Below, one piece after another: positions 18,854-28,371 of a stretch of 64,000 nucleotides of DNA. This DNA comes from Bradyrhizobium iriomotense (lineage in GTDB: Bacteria; Pseudomonadota; Alphaproteobacteria; Rhizobiales; Xanthobacteraceae). Location of the stretch: positions 124,001 through 188,000 of the forward strand of contig NZ_BSOW01000005.1 in the NCBI RefSeq assembly GCF_030160715.1, given 5' to 3'. Under the pieces are notes generated by a model. The model ran no database searches and had not been told where the DNA came from. It worked only from the letters and a program-made list of their open reading frames with translations. Each line of letters starts with the position of its first letter. Within the stretch, counting starts at the first letter, position 1. The translations under genes and the position numbers were made by a program.

Positions 18854-19744
18854 CTAACCTTTCGCCCGGCTGCCGCGCTTCTTCTGGATCAGCACGATGG
18901 TGCCAAGACTTGCGCCGATGACGATGAAGGAGATGATGGTCGTCACCGTGCCGAGCGCGTAGAGCGAGGGCGAGGTGACGTTCAGCGTCATGCTCCAGAT
19001 CTCCAGCGGCAGCGTATTGAGCGAACCGGCGGTCTGGAGGCTGCGGGCGAATTCGTCGTAAGAGAGCGTGAAGCCAAACAGTGCCACTGCGACGATGCCC
19101 GGTGCCAGGACGGGGACGATCACCAGCCAGATCGTCTGCCAGCGGCTCGCGCCGAGATCGTAGGCCGCCTCGTCCCACGCGCGGTTGTAGCGCGACATCA
19201 CCGCGAACATGACCAGCACGCCGAAGGGCAGCGTCCAGGAGAGCTGCGCGCCGAGCGCCGAGGTGTACCAGCTCGCGTTGAGGCCGAGCGCCTGGAACAA
19301 GAGGCCCGTGCCGAGACCGAGCACCAGGCCCGGCGCGACGAGGCTGCCGATCATCATGTAGAAGACGACGGCATCGCCGGCAAAGCGCCGGCGGAAGCCG
19401 AGGCCGGCGAGGAACGAGATCACCACGGTGATGATGGTGACGATGACGGCGAGCTTGATCGAGCGATCGAACGAGCCCTTGACGTCACCGGTCCGCACCT
19501 GCGTGAAGAGATCGACGAACCAGTGCAGCGAATGGCCCTTCATCGGGAAGACCAGCCCGCCGCGGATATCCTGGAACGACAGGATGTAGATGCAGATCAT
19601 CGGGCCGTAGAGCGCGAGCACGTAAAGCGTAAACAGGCTCGCGAGCACGTAGAAGGTCCAGGGCCGCTGACCCCGGCTCGGCGCGATCGCCTTGGTCGTC
19701 GCGGGCGCGACTGCGCCTTGCATGTCGGTAAGCACCGCGCTCAT
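18854..19744 (-). CDS. ABC transporter permease, PotC-like
   Basis: A 296-residue inner-membrane permease with about six hydrophobic helices. The cytoplasmic EAA loop reads AAYDLGASRWQTIWLVIVP, the contact site for the ATPase. It has a 30-residue hydrophilic N-terminal extension ahead of the first helix. The start overlaps the stop of the first permease gene by ATGA (19741-19744), so the two permeases are coupled and probably form a heterodimer. Confidence 0.92.
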   Translation of the reverse strand: MSAVLTDMQGAVAPATTKAIAPSRGQRPWTFYVLASLFTLYVLALYGPMICIYILSFQDIRGGLVFPMKGHSLHWFVDLFTQVRTGDVKGSFDRSIKLAVIVTIITVVISFLAGLGFRRRFAGDAVVFYMMIGSLVAPGLVLGLGTGLLFQALGLNASWYTSALGAQLSWTLPFGVLVMFAVMSRYNRAWDEAAYDLGASRWQTIWLVIVPVLAPGIVAVALFGFTLSYDEFARSLQTAGSLNTLPLEIWSMTLNVTSPSLYALGTVTTIISFIVIGASLGTIVLIQKKRGSRAKG

Positions 19745-20619
19745 CGCGTGATCTCCTGGCGGATATCGACGGTACGCAGGATCAGCGACACGACCGCGAC
19801 CAGCACCAGCGTCAGCAGCACCGCGCTCGCCGCCGCGGTCGGGTATTGCAGCACGCCGACGTCCTCGTAGAACGCACTCACCACCGAGGCCGAGCCGCCG
19901 CCGGACATCACCTTCACCACGAAGAAGTCGCCCATCACGATCGAGACCACGAAGATGGTGCCGAGCGCGATGCCGCTCTTGGACATCGGCACCACGATCA
20001 GGCGCATGATGTCGAAGCGGCTGGCCCCGGCGTCGATGGCGGCCTCGATCAGCTTCTTGTCGATCCGCGCCATGGAGTTGAAGATCGGCACGATCATGAA
20101 GATCGTCAGCTGGTGAACGTAGGCGATAACCACCGCGAGGTCGGAGAACAGCAGCACTTCCAGCGGCTGATGGATCGCGCCGGTCGCGAGCAGCGCCTGG
20201 TTGATCAGCCCCTCCTTGCCGAGCAGCGGAATCCAGGAAATCATGCGGATGATGTTGGAGGTCCAGAACGGCACGGTGCAGAGCAGGAACAGGCCGATCG
20301 CCAGAAGCTGGTTACGGACGTGGAACACCAGGAAGTAGGCAACGAAGAAGCCGATGATCAGGGTGAAGATCCAGGTCAGCACCGTGAACTTGATGGTCGC
20401 CAGATACAGCTTCAGCGTCAGCGCCGAATGCAGCACCTCGATGTAGTTCGACAGTGTGAAGCCGGGCGTCAACCCGCCAAAGCCGTCAGTCGCAAAGAAG
20501 CTTGCCGCCAGAACGACCAGGATCGGCGCCACGAAGAACGGGACGAGCACCGCTACCAGCGGCGATACGCAGAGCCAGCCGGCGAGATTGGCGCGTGGTG
20601 GGGTTTGACTGGACTGCAT
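19741..20619 (-). CDS. ABC transporter permease, PotB-like
   Basis: A 292-residue permease of the binding-protein-dependent family with about six membrane helices. The EAA-type loop is AAIDAGASRFDIMRLIVVP. It is paired with the overlapping PotC-like permease. It lies 76 bp downstream of the substrate-binding protein gene, the usual order for polyamine/opine-type ABC importers. Confidence 0.92.
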   Translation of the reverse strand: MQSSQTPPRANLAGWLCVSPLVAVLVPFFVAPILVVLAASFFATDGFGGLTPGFTLSNYIEVLHSALTLKLYLATIKFTVLTWIFTLIIGFFVAYFLVFHVRNQLLAIGLFLLCTVPFWTSNIIRMISWIPLLGKEGLINQALLATGAIHQPLEVLLFSDLAVVIAYVHQLTIFMIVPIFNSMARIDKKLIEAAIDAGASRFDIMRLIVVPMSKSGIALGTIFVVSIVMGDFFVVKVMSGGGSASVVSAFYEDVGVLQYPTAAASAVLLTLVLVAVVSLILRTVDIRQEITR

Positions 20620-20695
20620 ATCGGCGAACGCCTTCGGTCCTCGGAGCCGGCGCGTCGCCGCGCCGGCTCTCGCTCACGTCAGGGAGAAGCAGGAT

Positions 20696-22057
20696 TTACG
20701 CCACCTTGAAGTCGTTCCAGCGCTTGTTCATGTAAGCGGCTTCGTCCATCAGCGTGTTCCAGCAGGAGATGTTCTTGACGCGGTCGAGGAACGAGCCGCC
20801 ATCGCGCTTGGTGCCGGACTTTTCCATCGGCACGCCGTAGGGATCGTTGATCACCTCGGGCGCGGGTTGGCCCTCGTACCAGAACGCCCATTCGGCCGGC
20901 GTCAAAAACTTCTTCGCGGTCGAGGGCACCGGGCTGTAATAGCCGTAGCGCGCGACGAAGCCGCCCTGCCAGCCCGAAAGATACCAGTTGAGATATTCGT
21001 AGGCGGCCTCGAGCTTCTTGCCGGAGAGGTGCTTCATCAGCCCCATGCCGTTGCACCAGCCGCGATAGCCTTCCTTGCCGTTCTTGACGTTGACCGGCGC
21101 GTAGACGCAGGGGATCTCCTTCACGCGCACCGCGGCGACCGCCGGCGACCACATCGACTGGATGATCACCTCGCCCGCCGCCATGAGCTGCACCGACTGG
21201 TCGAAGGTGGTCCAGGTCGCGCGGAACTGGCCGTCCTTCTTCAATTCGATCAGCTTGTTGCAGGTGAAGTCGATCTCCTCCTTGGTCATGTTGCCCTTGT
21301 TGCCATACTTGATCAGGCCCGCGCTCTCGAAGCAGAGCGCAGCATCCATGATGCCGATCGCGGGCACGTCGAGGATCGCGGCCTTGCCCTTGAATTTCGG
21401 ATCGATCAGGTCCTTCCACTCGGTGACGTCGTGGCCGACGAGATCGGGCCGGTAGCCGATGGAGTCGGCGTTGTAGACCTGCGGCAGGAACGTCGCCCAT
21501 TCGGTCACGCCGTCATGGAGGTCCTGGGCGTCGGGCTTGGCGATATACATGGCTTCATACGGCGAGATGCCTTGGCGAGGGATCTTGTGGCCGTCGATCT
21601 CGCCCTTGGTGAAGATCGGCAGGATGTTGTCGAACTCCTTGATCTTCTTGACCTCGATGCCCTGGATGACACCGCGCTTGGCCGCGAGCTTGGCCTGCCA
21701 GCCCTCAAGATCGGCGATGTCGACCGTATTAGGCTGGCTTATGAAGCGGTTGATGGCGGCGGAGGTGTCGAGGTTCTGCATCGTCACCTTGAAGCCTAGA
21801 TCCTTGGCTGCCTGGTCACCGATCGCCTTCACCACCGAATAGGAGACGCCGACATGGCGAAGCTCGATGTCCTTGATCTCCTGCGCCCAGATGGTCGGGA
21901 AACCGCGGATCGCGTCCGAGCCTGCGGCCGCGCCCGCGACCGCTGCGGCACCCTTCAACAGTGTGCGCCGGCTCAGCTTTTTCGTCGACTTGTCGGTCAA
22001 CTTGGCTTCCGTTCCCGCCGGATCGGAAGTGGAATTTCCCTTGTCCCTGTCAAGCAT
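20696..22057 (-). CDS. ABC transporter substrate-binding protein with Tat signal
   Basis: A 453-residue family 1 (PotD-like) periplasmic binding protein, first gene of the eight-gene operon. The N-terminus carries a twin-arginine signal, LSRRTLLKGAAAVAGAA (about residues 29-45), so the protein is exported folded. It continues with IWAQEIKDIELRHVG and two lobes. It is about 90 residues longer than PotD, partly from the long N-terminal region. Upstream (22156-22179) there is a direct repeat of GAAGTAAAA in an AT-rich promoter region. The ligand cannot be predicted; the downstream hydroxylase and amidase suggest an N-containing compound. Confidence 0.9.
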   Translation of the reverse strand: MLDRDKGNSTSDPAGTEAKLTDKSTKKLSRRTLLKGAAAVAGAAAGSDAIRGFPTIWAQEIKDIELRHVGVSYSVVKAIGDQAAKDLGFKVTMQNLDTSAAINRFISQPNTVDIADLEGWQAKLAAKRGVIQGIEVKKIKEFDNILPIFTKGEIDGHKIPRQGISPYEAMYIAKPDAQDLHDGVTEWATFLPQVYNADSIGYRPDLVGHDVTEWKDLIDPKFKGKAAILDVPAIGIMDAALCFESAGLIKYGNKGNMTKEEIDFTCNKLIELKKDGQFRATWTTFDQSVQLMAAGEVIIQSMWSPAVAAVRVKEIPCVYAPVNVKNGKEGYRGWCNGMGLMKHLSGKKLEAAYEYLNWYLSGWQGGFVARYGYYSPVPSTAKKFLTPAEWAFWYEGQPAPEVINDPYGVPMEKSGTKRDGGSFLDRVKNISCWNTLMDEAAYMNKRWNDFKVA

Positions 22058-22283
22058 GGCAACCCTCGTTGGCTACGATGAACGCTCGCGCCGGTCGTCA
22101 TTGACCGGCTTGCGGATGTGATCAGTTGCGCGTGAGGCTATTGGCCGGATTTTGCGAAGTAAAATTGGAAGTAAAAATTCGCGATATAAATGGGCCTAAT
22201 GGTTTGCGCCGCTGCATCTGGATTTGGCAGCGCGCATAAGAAGGCGCCAGAGCGTGTATACAAAGCGGCGGGTTGAACGGAAC

Positions 22284-23801
22284 ATGCGACCTCGCGCGAC
22301 GCGCGCGATCTGCGTTGCGCTGTTCGTCGCGACGACGTGTCACGCGCTCGGTGCGAGCGAGTCGTTGCTCGAACCAGCGCAGATGAAAGCGATCGGCACG
22401 ATCGACGCGCGCTTTCAGTCCTACAATGTCGAGATGGTCGAGGTGACGGGCGGCCGCTTCTGGAAGCCCTATCCTCGACGGCCGCACGCGAACGCGCAGA
22501 TCGCGCAGGATCGCTACAGCTACAGGCCGCCGATCGATCTCGCCAACACACGGCTGCGCATGCTCGCTGCTGCTCTGGGTCCGGCCTATATGCGCGTCAG
22601 CGGCACCTGGGCGAACGCGACGTTCTTTGCCGATACGGACAACGCCCCGGCTGCACCGCCTCCCGGTTTCGACTCCGTGCTGAGCCGTGCGCAGTGGCGC
22701 GGTGTCGTCGACTTTGCACGCGCGGTGAATGCGGAGATCATGACGTCGTTTGCCGTCAGTGCGGGCAGCCGCAATGCAGACGGCCGTTGGGCGCCCGACC
22801 AGGCGCAACAGCTTCTCTCCTTCACGCAGTCGCTCGGCAGCCGCATCGCAGCCGCCGAATTCATGAACGAGCCGACGCTCGCGGCCATGAACCGCGCGCC
22901 GCCGGGCTATGATGCAAAGGCCTATGGCCGCGACTTCGCGATCTTCCGCGCGTGGATGCGCCAGCATGCGCCCGATATGCTAATGGTCGGCCCGAGCTCC
23001 GTCGGCGACTCGCCCTCACCGTCGGCCGGCGGTATCCGGACGCGCGATCTGCTCGCAGCATCCGGCGCGGGCCTCGATCGCTTTTCCTATCATCACTACA
23101 ACACGCTCTCGCCCCGCTGCGGCGTCCGCGATGATCCTGCGCAGGCGCTATCGGAGGATTGGCTCGCGCGCACCGGTCGCGCGCTCTCGATCTACCGCAG
23201 CTTGCGCGACGAATTCGAACCGGGCACGCCGATCTGGCTGACGGAGACGGCCGATGCCGCCTGCGGCGGCAAGGCCTCCGACGCGACCTTCCTCGACACG
23301 TTCCGCTATCTCGACCAGCTCGGACGGCTCGCGAAGGCTGGCGTTCGGGTCGTCATGCACAACACGCTGGCCGCGAGCGACTACGGGCTGCTCGACGAGA
23401 CGACGTTTTTGCCGCGCCCGAACTACTGGGCCGCGCTGCTGTGGCATCGCCTGATGGGAACGATCGTGCTCGACGCCGGCGCTAGCAGCACGCCCGACCT
23501 TTACCTGTATGCGCATTGCCATCCCGAGATGCCGGGCGCCGTATCCATCCTTGCGATCAACACGTCGCGGAGCAAGTCGCGCAGCCTGAACCTGCCGAGC
23601 GCGTCAGAGCGCTACACACTGCATGCGACGCGGCTGCAACGCGCGACCGTGCGGTTGAACGGAAAAGCACTCGAGCTCGATGCCAACGACAGGCTTCCAG
23701 CGCTCAATGCGCGCACGACATCCGCCGGGACGGTTGGTTTGGAGCCGAAGACAATCACGTTCCTGGTGATGCCGGACGCAGCCAACCCCGCCTGCCGATG
23801 A
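22284..23801 (+). CDS. Secreted glycoside hydrolase family 79-like enzyme
   Basis: A 505-residue protein with a Sec signal peptide (residues 1-24, ending HALGAS). It resembles GH79 (heparanase, beta-glucuronidase): a TIM barrel with the acid/base glutamate E196 in EFMNEPT and the nucleophile E321 in IWLTETADAACGG, followed by a C-terminal beta-domain (residues about 390-505). ATG 22284 lies just before the signal peptide; the upstream in-frame extension is not credible. It stands alone on the plus strand between minus-strand genes. It would cleave glucuronic-acid-containing glycans outside the cytoplasm; the natural substrate is unknown. Confidence 0.82.
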   Translation: MRPRATRAICVALFVATTCHALGASESLLEPAQMKAIGTIDARFQSYNVEMVEVTGGRFWKPYPRRPHANAQIAQDRYSYRPPIDLANTRLRMLAAALGPAYMRVSGTWANATFFADTDNAPAAPPPGFDSVLSRAQWRGVVDFARAVNAEIMTSFAVSAGSRNADGRWAPDQAQQLLSFTQSLGSRIAAAEFMNEPTLAAMNRAPPGYDAKAYGRDFAIFRAWMRQHAPDMLMVGPSSVGDSPSPSAGGIRTRDLLAASGAGLDRFSYHHYNTLSPRCGVRDDPAQALSEDWLARTGRALSIYRSLRDEFEPGTPIWLTETADAACGGKASDATFLDTFRYLDQLGRLAKAGVRVVMHNTLAASDYGLLDETTFLPRPNYWAALLWHRLMGTIVLDAGASSTPDLYLYAHCHPEMPGAVSILAINTSRSKSRSLNLPSASERYTLHATRLQRATVRLNGKALELDANDRLPALNARTTSAGTVGLEPKTITFLVMPDAANPACR

Positions 23802-23818
23802 GGAGCGCCCTCACCCGA

Positions 23819-24520
23819 TCAACTCCCCGCCGACCTCGCCGCCGGCATGTAGATCTGCGCGTAGCCTTCCTTGATCGCAGAGGTGATGCGATCGAGCCGG
23901 CGGTCGATGTGCTTTTCCAGCACGGAGACGCATGTCGCCTCGTCGCGCGCCTTGAGGCCCTCGACGACGGCGCGGTGCTCGGCCTGCGTGTTGGAGCGAT
24001 TGACGCGGTCCATGTCGATCCAGCGCACGAAGCGGATGCGGGCGTTGACGTTGCGCAAGACGCGCAGCATCTCGGCATTGTTCGACATCGCCATCAGCCG
24101 TTCGTGAAAGGTCTCATCCAGTTCGACCAGCTCGACCGACGAACGCTCGCCGGGATCGGGGCCCGTGGCCTCGAGGAATTTGAGCAGCGCGTCGATGTCC
24201 TCATCCCTGGCCCGCTTGATGGCGAGGCGGATCGAGGCAACCTCGATCGACTTGCGCAGCTCGTAGAGATCGAAGATCTCGTGCGCATCGAGCTCACGGC
24301 AGAAGAACCCCTTGCCCGGGGTGAAGCGCAGAAAGCCTTCGGTGTTGAGCCGATTGAGCGCTTCACGCAGCGGCGTGCGGCTGACGCCGAGGCGCTTTGC
24401 CAGCTCACCCTCGTTGAGCCGTTCGCCCGGCTTGAACTCGTAGCTCACGGCCATCGCCTTGAGCTGTTCATAGACGCGATCGACGATGCTGTCCGAGGCG
24501 AGTTCCAGATGCTTGTTCAT
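23819..24520 (-). CDS. GntR-family (FCD/FadR type) regulator
   Basis: A 233-residue regulator. ATG 24520 is chosen because the winged helix starts about 12 residues later (SIVDRVYEQLKAMAV, GELAKRLGVSRTPLREALNRL); further upstream in-frame sequence lies in the spacer. The C-terminal FCD domain has the metal-ligand pattern DETFHERL and a late EHRAVVEGL / EKHIDRRL. It follows the racemase-DadA-TPP enzyme genes by 17 bp and probably represses that cluster in response to an organic or amino acid. Confidence 0.92.
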   Translation of the reverse strand: MNKHLELASDSIVDRVYEQLKAMAVSYEFKPGERLNEGELAKRLGVSRTPLREALNRLNTEGFLRFTPGKGFFCRELDAHEIFDLYELRKSIEVASIRLAIKRARDEDIDALLKFLEATGPDPGERSSVELVELDETFHERLMAMSNNAEMLRVLRNVNARIRFVRWIDMDRVNRSNTQAEHRAVVEGLKARDEATCVSVLEKHIDRRLDRITSAIKEGYAQIYMPAARSAGS

Positions 24521-24537
24521 GGGCAGCTTTTCGACCT

Positions 24538-25281
24538 CTAACCGAACCGGCGCGGCCGCAGTCCGGCATGAAACCAATTGATCATGGAATAGATATCATA
24601 GACAGGCAGGCCCACCTCCGCCTGCAATGCGGCAGCGTAGGGCGGCATGTTGGTGCATTCAAGCACGATGGCCCCAACATCAGGATGCTTCGCCACGAGC
24701 GCCTTGCCGGCTTCGACCACATCGCGCTCGGCCTGGGCAATGTCCATGTCGTCCTTCTCGGCCTTGATCAGGACGCGGAAAAATTCCTTGCCGTTCTCGG
24801 TGCCGACCAGCGGCGTGTCGAGCGGCACGCCGGCACCTTCCAGATGGGCCGGCGACAGGGTCGAGCCCGACACCGTGACGAGACCGACGCGCTTGCCCGG
24901 CGGCAGCGTCGCCTGCACCCACGGCACCTGCATCAAGGATGACGTCGCCACCGGCACGCCGACGGCCGCGGCAAGCTCTTTCTGAAACAGCGCGAGGAAG
25001 CCGCAATTGGTGGTGATCGCTTCCGCACCCAGTCTCACCAGCTCCCTCGCCGCATCGATGAAATCTGGCAGCAGCCCGGCCGCACCCTTCAGCACCACCT
25101 TCTCGGGCGTCGCGCCGCTCACCACGCGATAGAGCACCGGGAACGGCCAGGTCGTGCCATTGCCCATGTCGCCGGGAATGCGGGGAAAGCGCGCTTCCAG
25201 CATCAGAATGCCGAGCGGCGCGCCATAGAGCGCCTTGCCGCCACGGGCGATGCGGGAGGGGGAATTTTCCGGATAGGTCAT
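24538..25281 (-). CDS. Aspartate/glutamate racemase family protein
   Basis: A 247-residue member of the Asp/Glu/hydantoin racemase superfamily. The two catalytic cysteines are in ITTNCGFLALF (about residue 92) and LECTNMPPYA (about residue 210). Such enzymes invert amino or hydantoin carbons, or act as maleate isomerase/decarboxylase relatives. It is part of the D-amino-acid cluster, 9 bp after the DadA-like gene, so conversion of an L-amino acid to the D-form before oxidation is plausible. Substrate specificity is not readable. Confidence 0.87.
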   Translation of the reverse strand: MTYPENSPSRIARGGKALYGAPLGILMLEARFPRIPGDMGNGTTWPFPVLYRVVSGATPEKVVLKGAAGLLPDFIDAARELVRLGAEAITTNCGFLALFQKELAAAVGVPVATSSLMQVPWVQATLPPGKRVGLVTVSGSTLSPAHLEGAGVPLDTPLVGTENGKEFFRVLIKAEKDDMDIAQAERDVVEAGKALVAKHPDVGAIVLECTNMPPYAAALQAEVGLPVYDIYSMINWFHAGLRPRRFG

Positions 25282-25290
25282 GATGCGATC

Positions 25291-26556
25291 TCAGAGGAAA
25301 CGCGTGGGCGCGAACGGTTCAAGCGGAATCTCCGGTGTCTTGCCGCTGACGAGTTGCGCGACGAGGCGGCCGGTGCGGGCGGAGCCGACGAGGCCGACAT
25401 GGCCATGGCCGAACGCATAGACGACATCGCGCGAGGCGCGGGCATAGCCGATGCACGGACGGCCGTCCGGCATACTCGGGCGATGGCCGAACCACATCTT
25501 GATGCGTGAGGCCGGAATGTCTTTCGGCAGTTTTGGAAACATGCTGAAGAGATGGTCGCGCAAAATCTCGGCGCGCTTCCAGTTTGGCTCCGCGTCGAGG
25601 CCCGCGATCTCGACCGTGCCGGCGGCGCGCAGGCCCTTGTTGGTCCAGTTCACGACCATTTTGGCGTCGGAGGCCATCATCGAGCTGCGAGGCCCTACTT
25701 CCGGATGCTCGATCATGACGTGATAGCCGCGCTCGGTCTCGAGCGGCAGCGGATCGCCGACGGATGCGGTGAGCAGCTTTGAGCGCGCGCCTGCTGCGAC
25801 CACCGCGGCGTCGCAGGCGATCTCGCCGGTCTCGGTGAGGACAGCAACGAGCTTGCTGCCGTTGAGCTTGAGGCCGGTCGCCCTGGCGCGCACCAGCTTT
25901 GCACCGCTGGCGAGCGCATGATTGGCAAGGGCTGCAACATACGCGCCGGGATCGCGGCAGCGCCCGGCCTCCTCCACCACCACACCGAACGTATAGCGCG
26001 GATGAAGATCCGGCTCGCGCTGGCGCATCTCGTCCGCGGAGAGCTCCAGCCATTCGACACCGACGCGCTTGCGGATGCGCCAGCCGAGATCGCCGTCGAA
26101 ATTTGCGCGCGAGGGGAAGACATGCATCACGCCGTTGCGTTCGATCAGCTCGGAAACGCCGGCCTCCTCCGCGAGCTTCCTGTGCAGGAGCGGCGCGTCC
26201 TTCAGCAGATCGCGCAGCGCCACCGCAGTCTTCTCGACACGCACTTCGGTCCAGCCCGAGAGCAGGTATTTGATCAGCCAGGGCAATGCTTTCGGCAGAT
26301 AAGACCAGCGGATCGCGAGCGGCCCGAGCGGGTCCATCAGATAGCCCGGCACCTTCTTCCAGATGCCGGGCTCGGCCGGCGGGATCACCGAATGCGACGA
26401 CAGCCAGCCGGCATTGCCATAGCTTGCCGCCTGCTCGCCGCCGGGCTCGCCCGGATCGATCAGCGTAACGCGATAGCCCTCGCGCAGCGCCTCGATGGCG
26501 CTGATCACGCCGACCGCGCCGGCGCCGATGATGGCAATGTGGCGGCCCTGCGACAT
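25291..26556 (-). CDS. D-amino acid dehydrogenase (DadA-like FAD oxidoreductase)
   Basis: A 421-residue flavoprotein of the DAO family. It has an N-terminal dinucleotide fold IAIIGAGAVGVISAIEALREG (split GxGxxG at about 11-16), EQAASYGNAGWLS typical of DadA, and a C-terminal WFGHRPSMPDGRPCIG with GHGHVGLVGSARTG. It oxidatively deaminates D-amino acids to 2-oxo acids, feeding electrons to the respiratory chain at the membrane. Its start overlaps the stop of the upstream TPP enzyme by one base (26556). Confidence 0.9.
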   Translation of the reverse strand: MSQGRHIAIIGAGAVGVISAIEALREGYRVTLIDPGEPGGEQAASYGNAGWLSSHSVIPPAEPGIWKKVPGYLMDPLGPLAIRWSYLPKALPWLIKYLLSGWTEVRVEKTAVALRDLLKDAPLLHRKLAEEAGVSELIERNGVMHVFPSRANFDGDLGWRIRKRVGVEWLELSADEMRQREPDLHPRYTFGVVVEEAGRCRDPGAYVAALANHALASGAKLVRARATGLKLNGSKLVAVLTETGEIACDAAVVAAGARSKLLTASVGDPLPLETERGYHVMIEHPEVGPRSSMMASDAKMVVNWTNKGLRAAGTVEIAGLDAEPNWKRAEILRDHLFSMFPKLPKDIPASRIKMWFGHRPSMPDGRPCIGYARASRDVVYAFGHGHVGLVGSARTGRLVAQLVSGKTPEIPLEPFAPTRFL

Positions 26557-28220
26557 CAGCGCGTCGTCTCCTGCGGCACGAAATCCTTGCCGACCGACAT
26601 CGCGCGCGGATCAATCAGGCAGTGCAGGATCGACGGCTTGCCGGAGGCCAGCGCGCGCTCGAAGGCGGGCGCAAACTCCTCCGTGCGCTCGACGCGCTCA
26701 CCATGGCCACCGAAGGCTTTTGCGTACATCGCAAAATCCGGGTTCTTGAGCTGCGTGCCGACCACGCGGCCTGGATAGTCGCGCTCCTGGTGCATACGGA
26801 TGGTGCCGTATTGCGCGTTGTCGATCACGACAACGATCAGGGCTGCGTCATACTGCACGGCGGTCGCGAACTCCTGGCCGTTCATCAGGAAGCAGCCGTC
26901 GCCGGCAAACGCGACGACGACGCGATCCGGATGTTGCCGCTTGGCGAGCACGCCGGCCGGCACGCCGTAGCCCATCGAGCCTGAGGTCGGCGCAAGCTGC
27001 GCGGCAAAGGCGTGGAAGCGGTGATGGCGATGCAGCCAGCCGGCATAGTTGCCGGCGCCATTGCAGACGATCGCATCCTTCGGCAGGCGATCGCGCAGCC
27101 ACGTCATGACCTGCCCGTATTGGAACGTGCCCGGCAGCTCGCGCGCCGTCTCGGTCCAGGAAAGATAGTCCGCATGCGCCTTGGCCGCCTCGCCCTTCCA
27201 GGCCGGCGTCGCGGCAGGCTTCAGCGTCTCGACGGCCGCGGCAAAGGCTGCCGGAGCGGCCTGGATCGCAAGCGCCGGCTGATAGACACGGCCGAGTTCC
27301 TCCGATCCCGGATGAACGTGGATCAACTTCTGGCTCGGCACGGGAATATCGAGCAGCGAATAGGACGAGGACGGCATCTCCGATAGCCGGCCGCCGATCA
27401 GCAGGATGACATCGGCGCCGGTGATGCGCGCCTTCAGGCTCGGGCTCGGCCCAATGCCGAGATCGCCGGCATAGTGCGAATGATCGGCGTCGATCAGCGA
27501 CGCCCGGCGGAACGAGGTTGCGACCGGCAGGTCGAACCGCTCGGCGAAGCGCGCGATCCCTTTGGCTGCTTCTGCCGTCCAGCCGGAACCACCGAGCACG
27601 ACGAGCGGCGATTTCGCGTCCGCAAGCATCACAGCCATCCGTTCGAGATCGGCCGGCGCCGGCCAGCTCACGGCGGCCTCGACGCGCGGCGCATCGGCAA
27701 CCGCGGCCGTCTCGGTCAGCATGTTCTCCGGCAGCGCGATCACGACGGGGCCGGGACGGCCCTGCATCGCGACGCGAAACGCGCGCGCGACGAGCTCGGG
27801 AATGCGATCGGGGCGATCGATCTCGACAGCCCATTTCGCCATGGTGCCGAACACCGCCTTGTAGTCGAGCTCCTGGAACGCCTCGCGCTCGCGCATGCCG
27901 GTATCGACCTGGCCGACGAACAGGATCATCGGGGTGGAATCCTGCATCGCGATATGGACGCCGTGGCTGGCATTGGTCGCGCCCGGACCGCGGGTGACGA
28001 AGCAGATGCCGGGGCGTCCCGTGAGCTTGCCATAGGCTTCCGCCATCATCGCGGCGCCGCCTTCGGCGCGGCAGATCATCACGTCGATCGGGCTGTCATG
28101 TAGCGCATCGAGCGCGGCGAGATAGCTCTCGCCCGGCACGCAGGTGACGCGCTCGACGCCTTGCGCGACCAGCTGGTCGATCAGGATCTGGCCCCCGGTG
28201 CGGGCGTTACGAATGGTCAT
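26556..28220 (-). CDS. Thiamine pyrophosphate-dependent enzyme, acetolactate synthase-like
   Basis: A 554-residue TPP enzyme with three domains: N-terminal Pyr domain with the cofactor-activating glutamate in CRAEGGAAMMAEAYG (about residue 52), a central domain, and a C-terminal PP domain with the GDGCFLMNGQEF...N metal/TPP motif (about residues 443-470). It resembles IlvB, but no small subunit is present and this context is catabolic, so a 2-oxo-acid decarboxylase or carboligase for the product of the DadA-like enzyme is more likely. The fold is certain; the reaction is inferred. Confidence 0.88.
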   Translation of the reverse strand: MTIRNARTGGQILIDQLVAQGVERVTCVPGESYLAALDALHDSPIDVMICRAEGGAAMMAEAYGKLTGRPGICFVTRGPGATNASHGVHIAMQDSTPMILFVGQVDTGMREREAFQELDYKAVFGTMAKWAVEIDRPDRIPELVARAFRVAMQGRPGPVVIALPENMLTETAAVADAPRVEAAVSWPAPADLERMAVMLADAKSPLVVLGGSGWTAEAAKGIARFAERFDLPVATSFRRASLIDADHSHYAGDLGIGPSPSLKARITGADVILLIGGRLSEMPSSSYSLLDIPVPSQKLIHVHPGSEELGRVYQPALAIQAAPAAFAAAVETLKPAATPAWKGEAAKAHADYLSWTETARELPGTFQYGQVMTWLRDRLPKDAIVCNGAGNYAGWLHRHHRFHAFAAQLAPTSGSMGYGVPAGVLAKRQHPDRVVVAFAGDGCFLMNGQEFATAVQYDAALIVVVIDNAQYGTIRMHQERDYPGRVVGTQLKNPDFAMYAKAFGGHGERVERTEEFAPAFERALASGKPSILHCLIDPRAMSVGKDFVPQETTR

Positions 28221-28371
28221 GACAGCTCCCTAAGAGGCTTTGGCGATGCGTTCAAAGCGCCTTCGCGCCAGTTTTGTTCTGAGGTGGCGTAGGACAGGCG
28301 GACAGAGCGCGCAAGATCGAAAGGCTTTGCGTATCCTGCGCCGACGTCATGCCCATCCCCGATGTTTGCAA

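Noticed and set aside
26556..28220. Biosynthetic acetolactate synthase (ilvB)
   Set aside because: No regulatory small subunit and catabolic neighbours with a DadA-like enzyme; kept as generic TPP enzyme.
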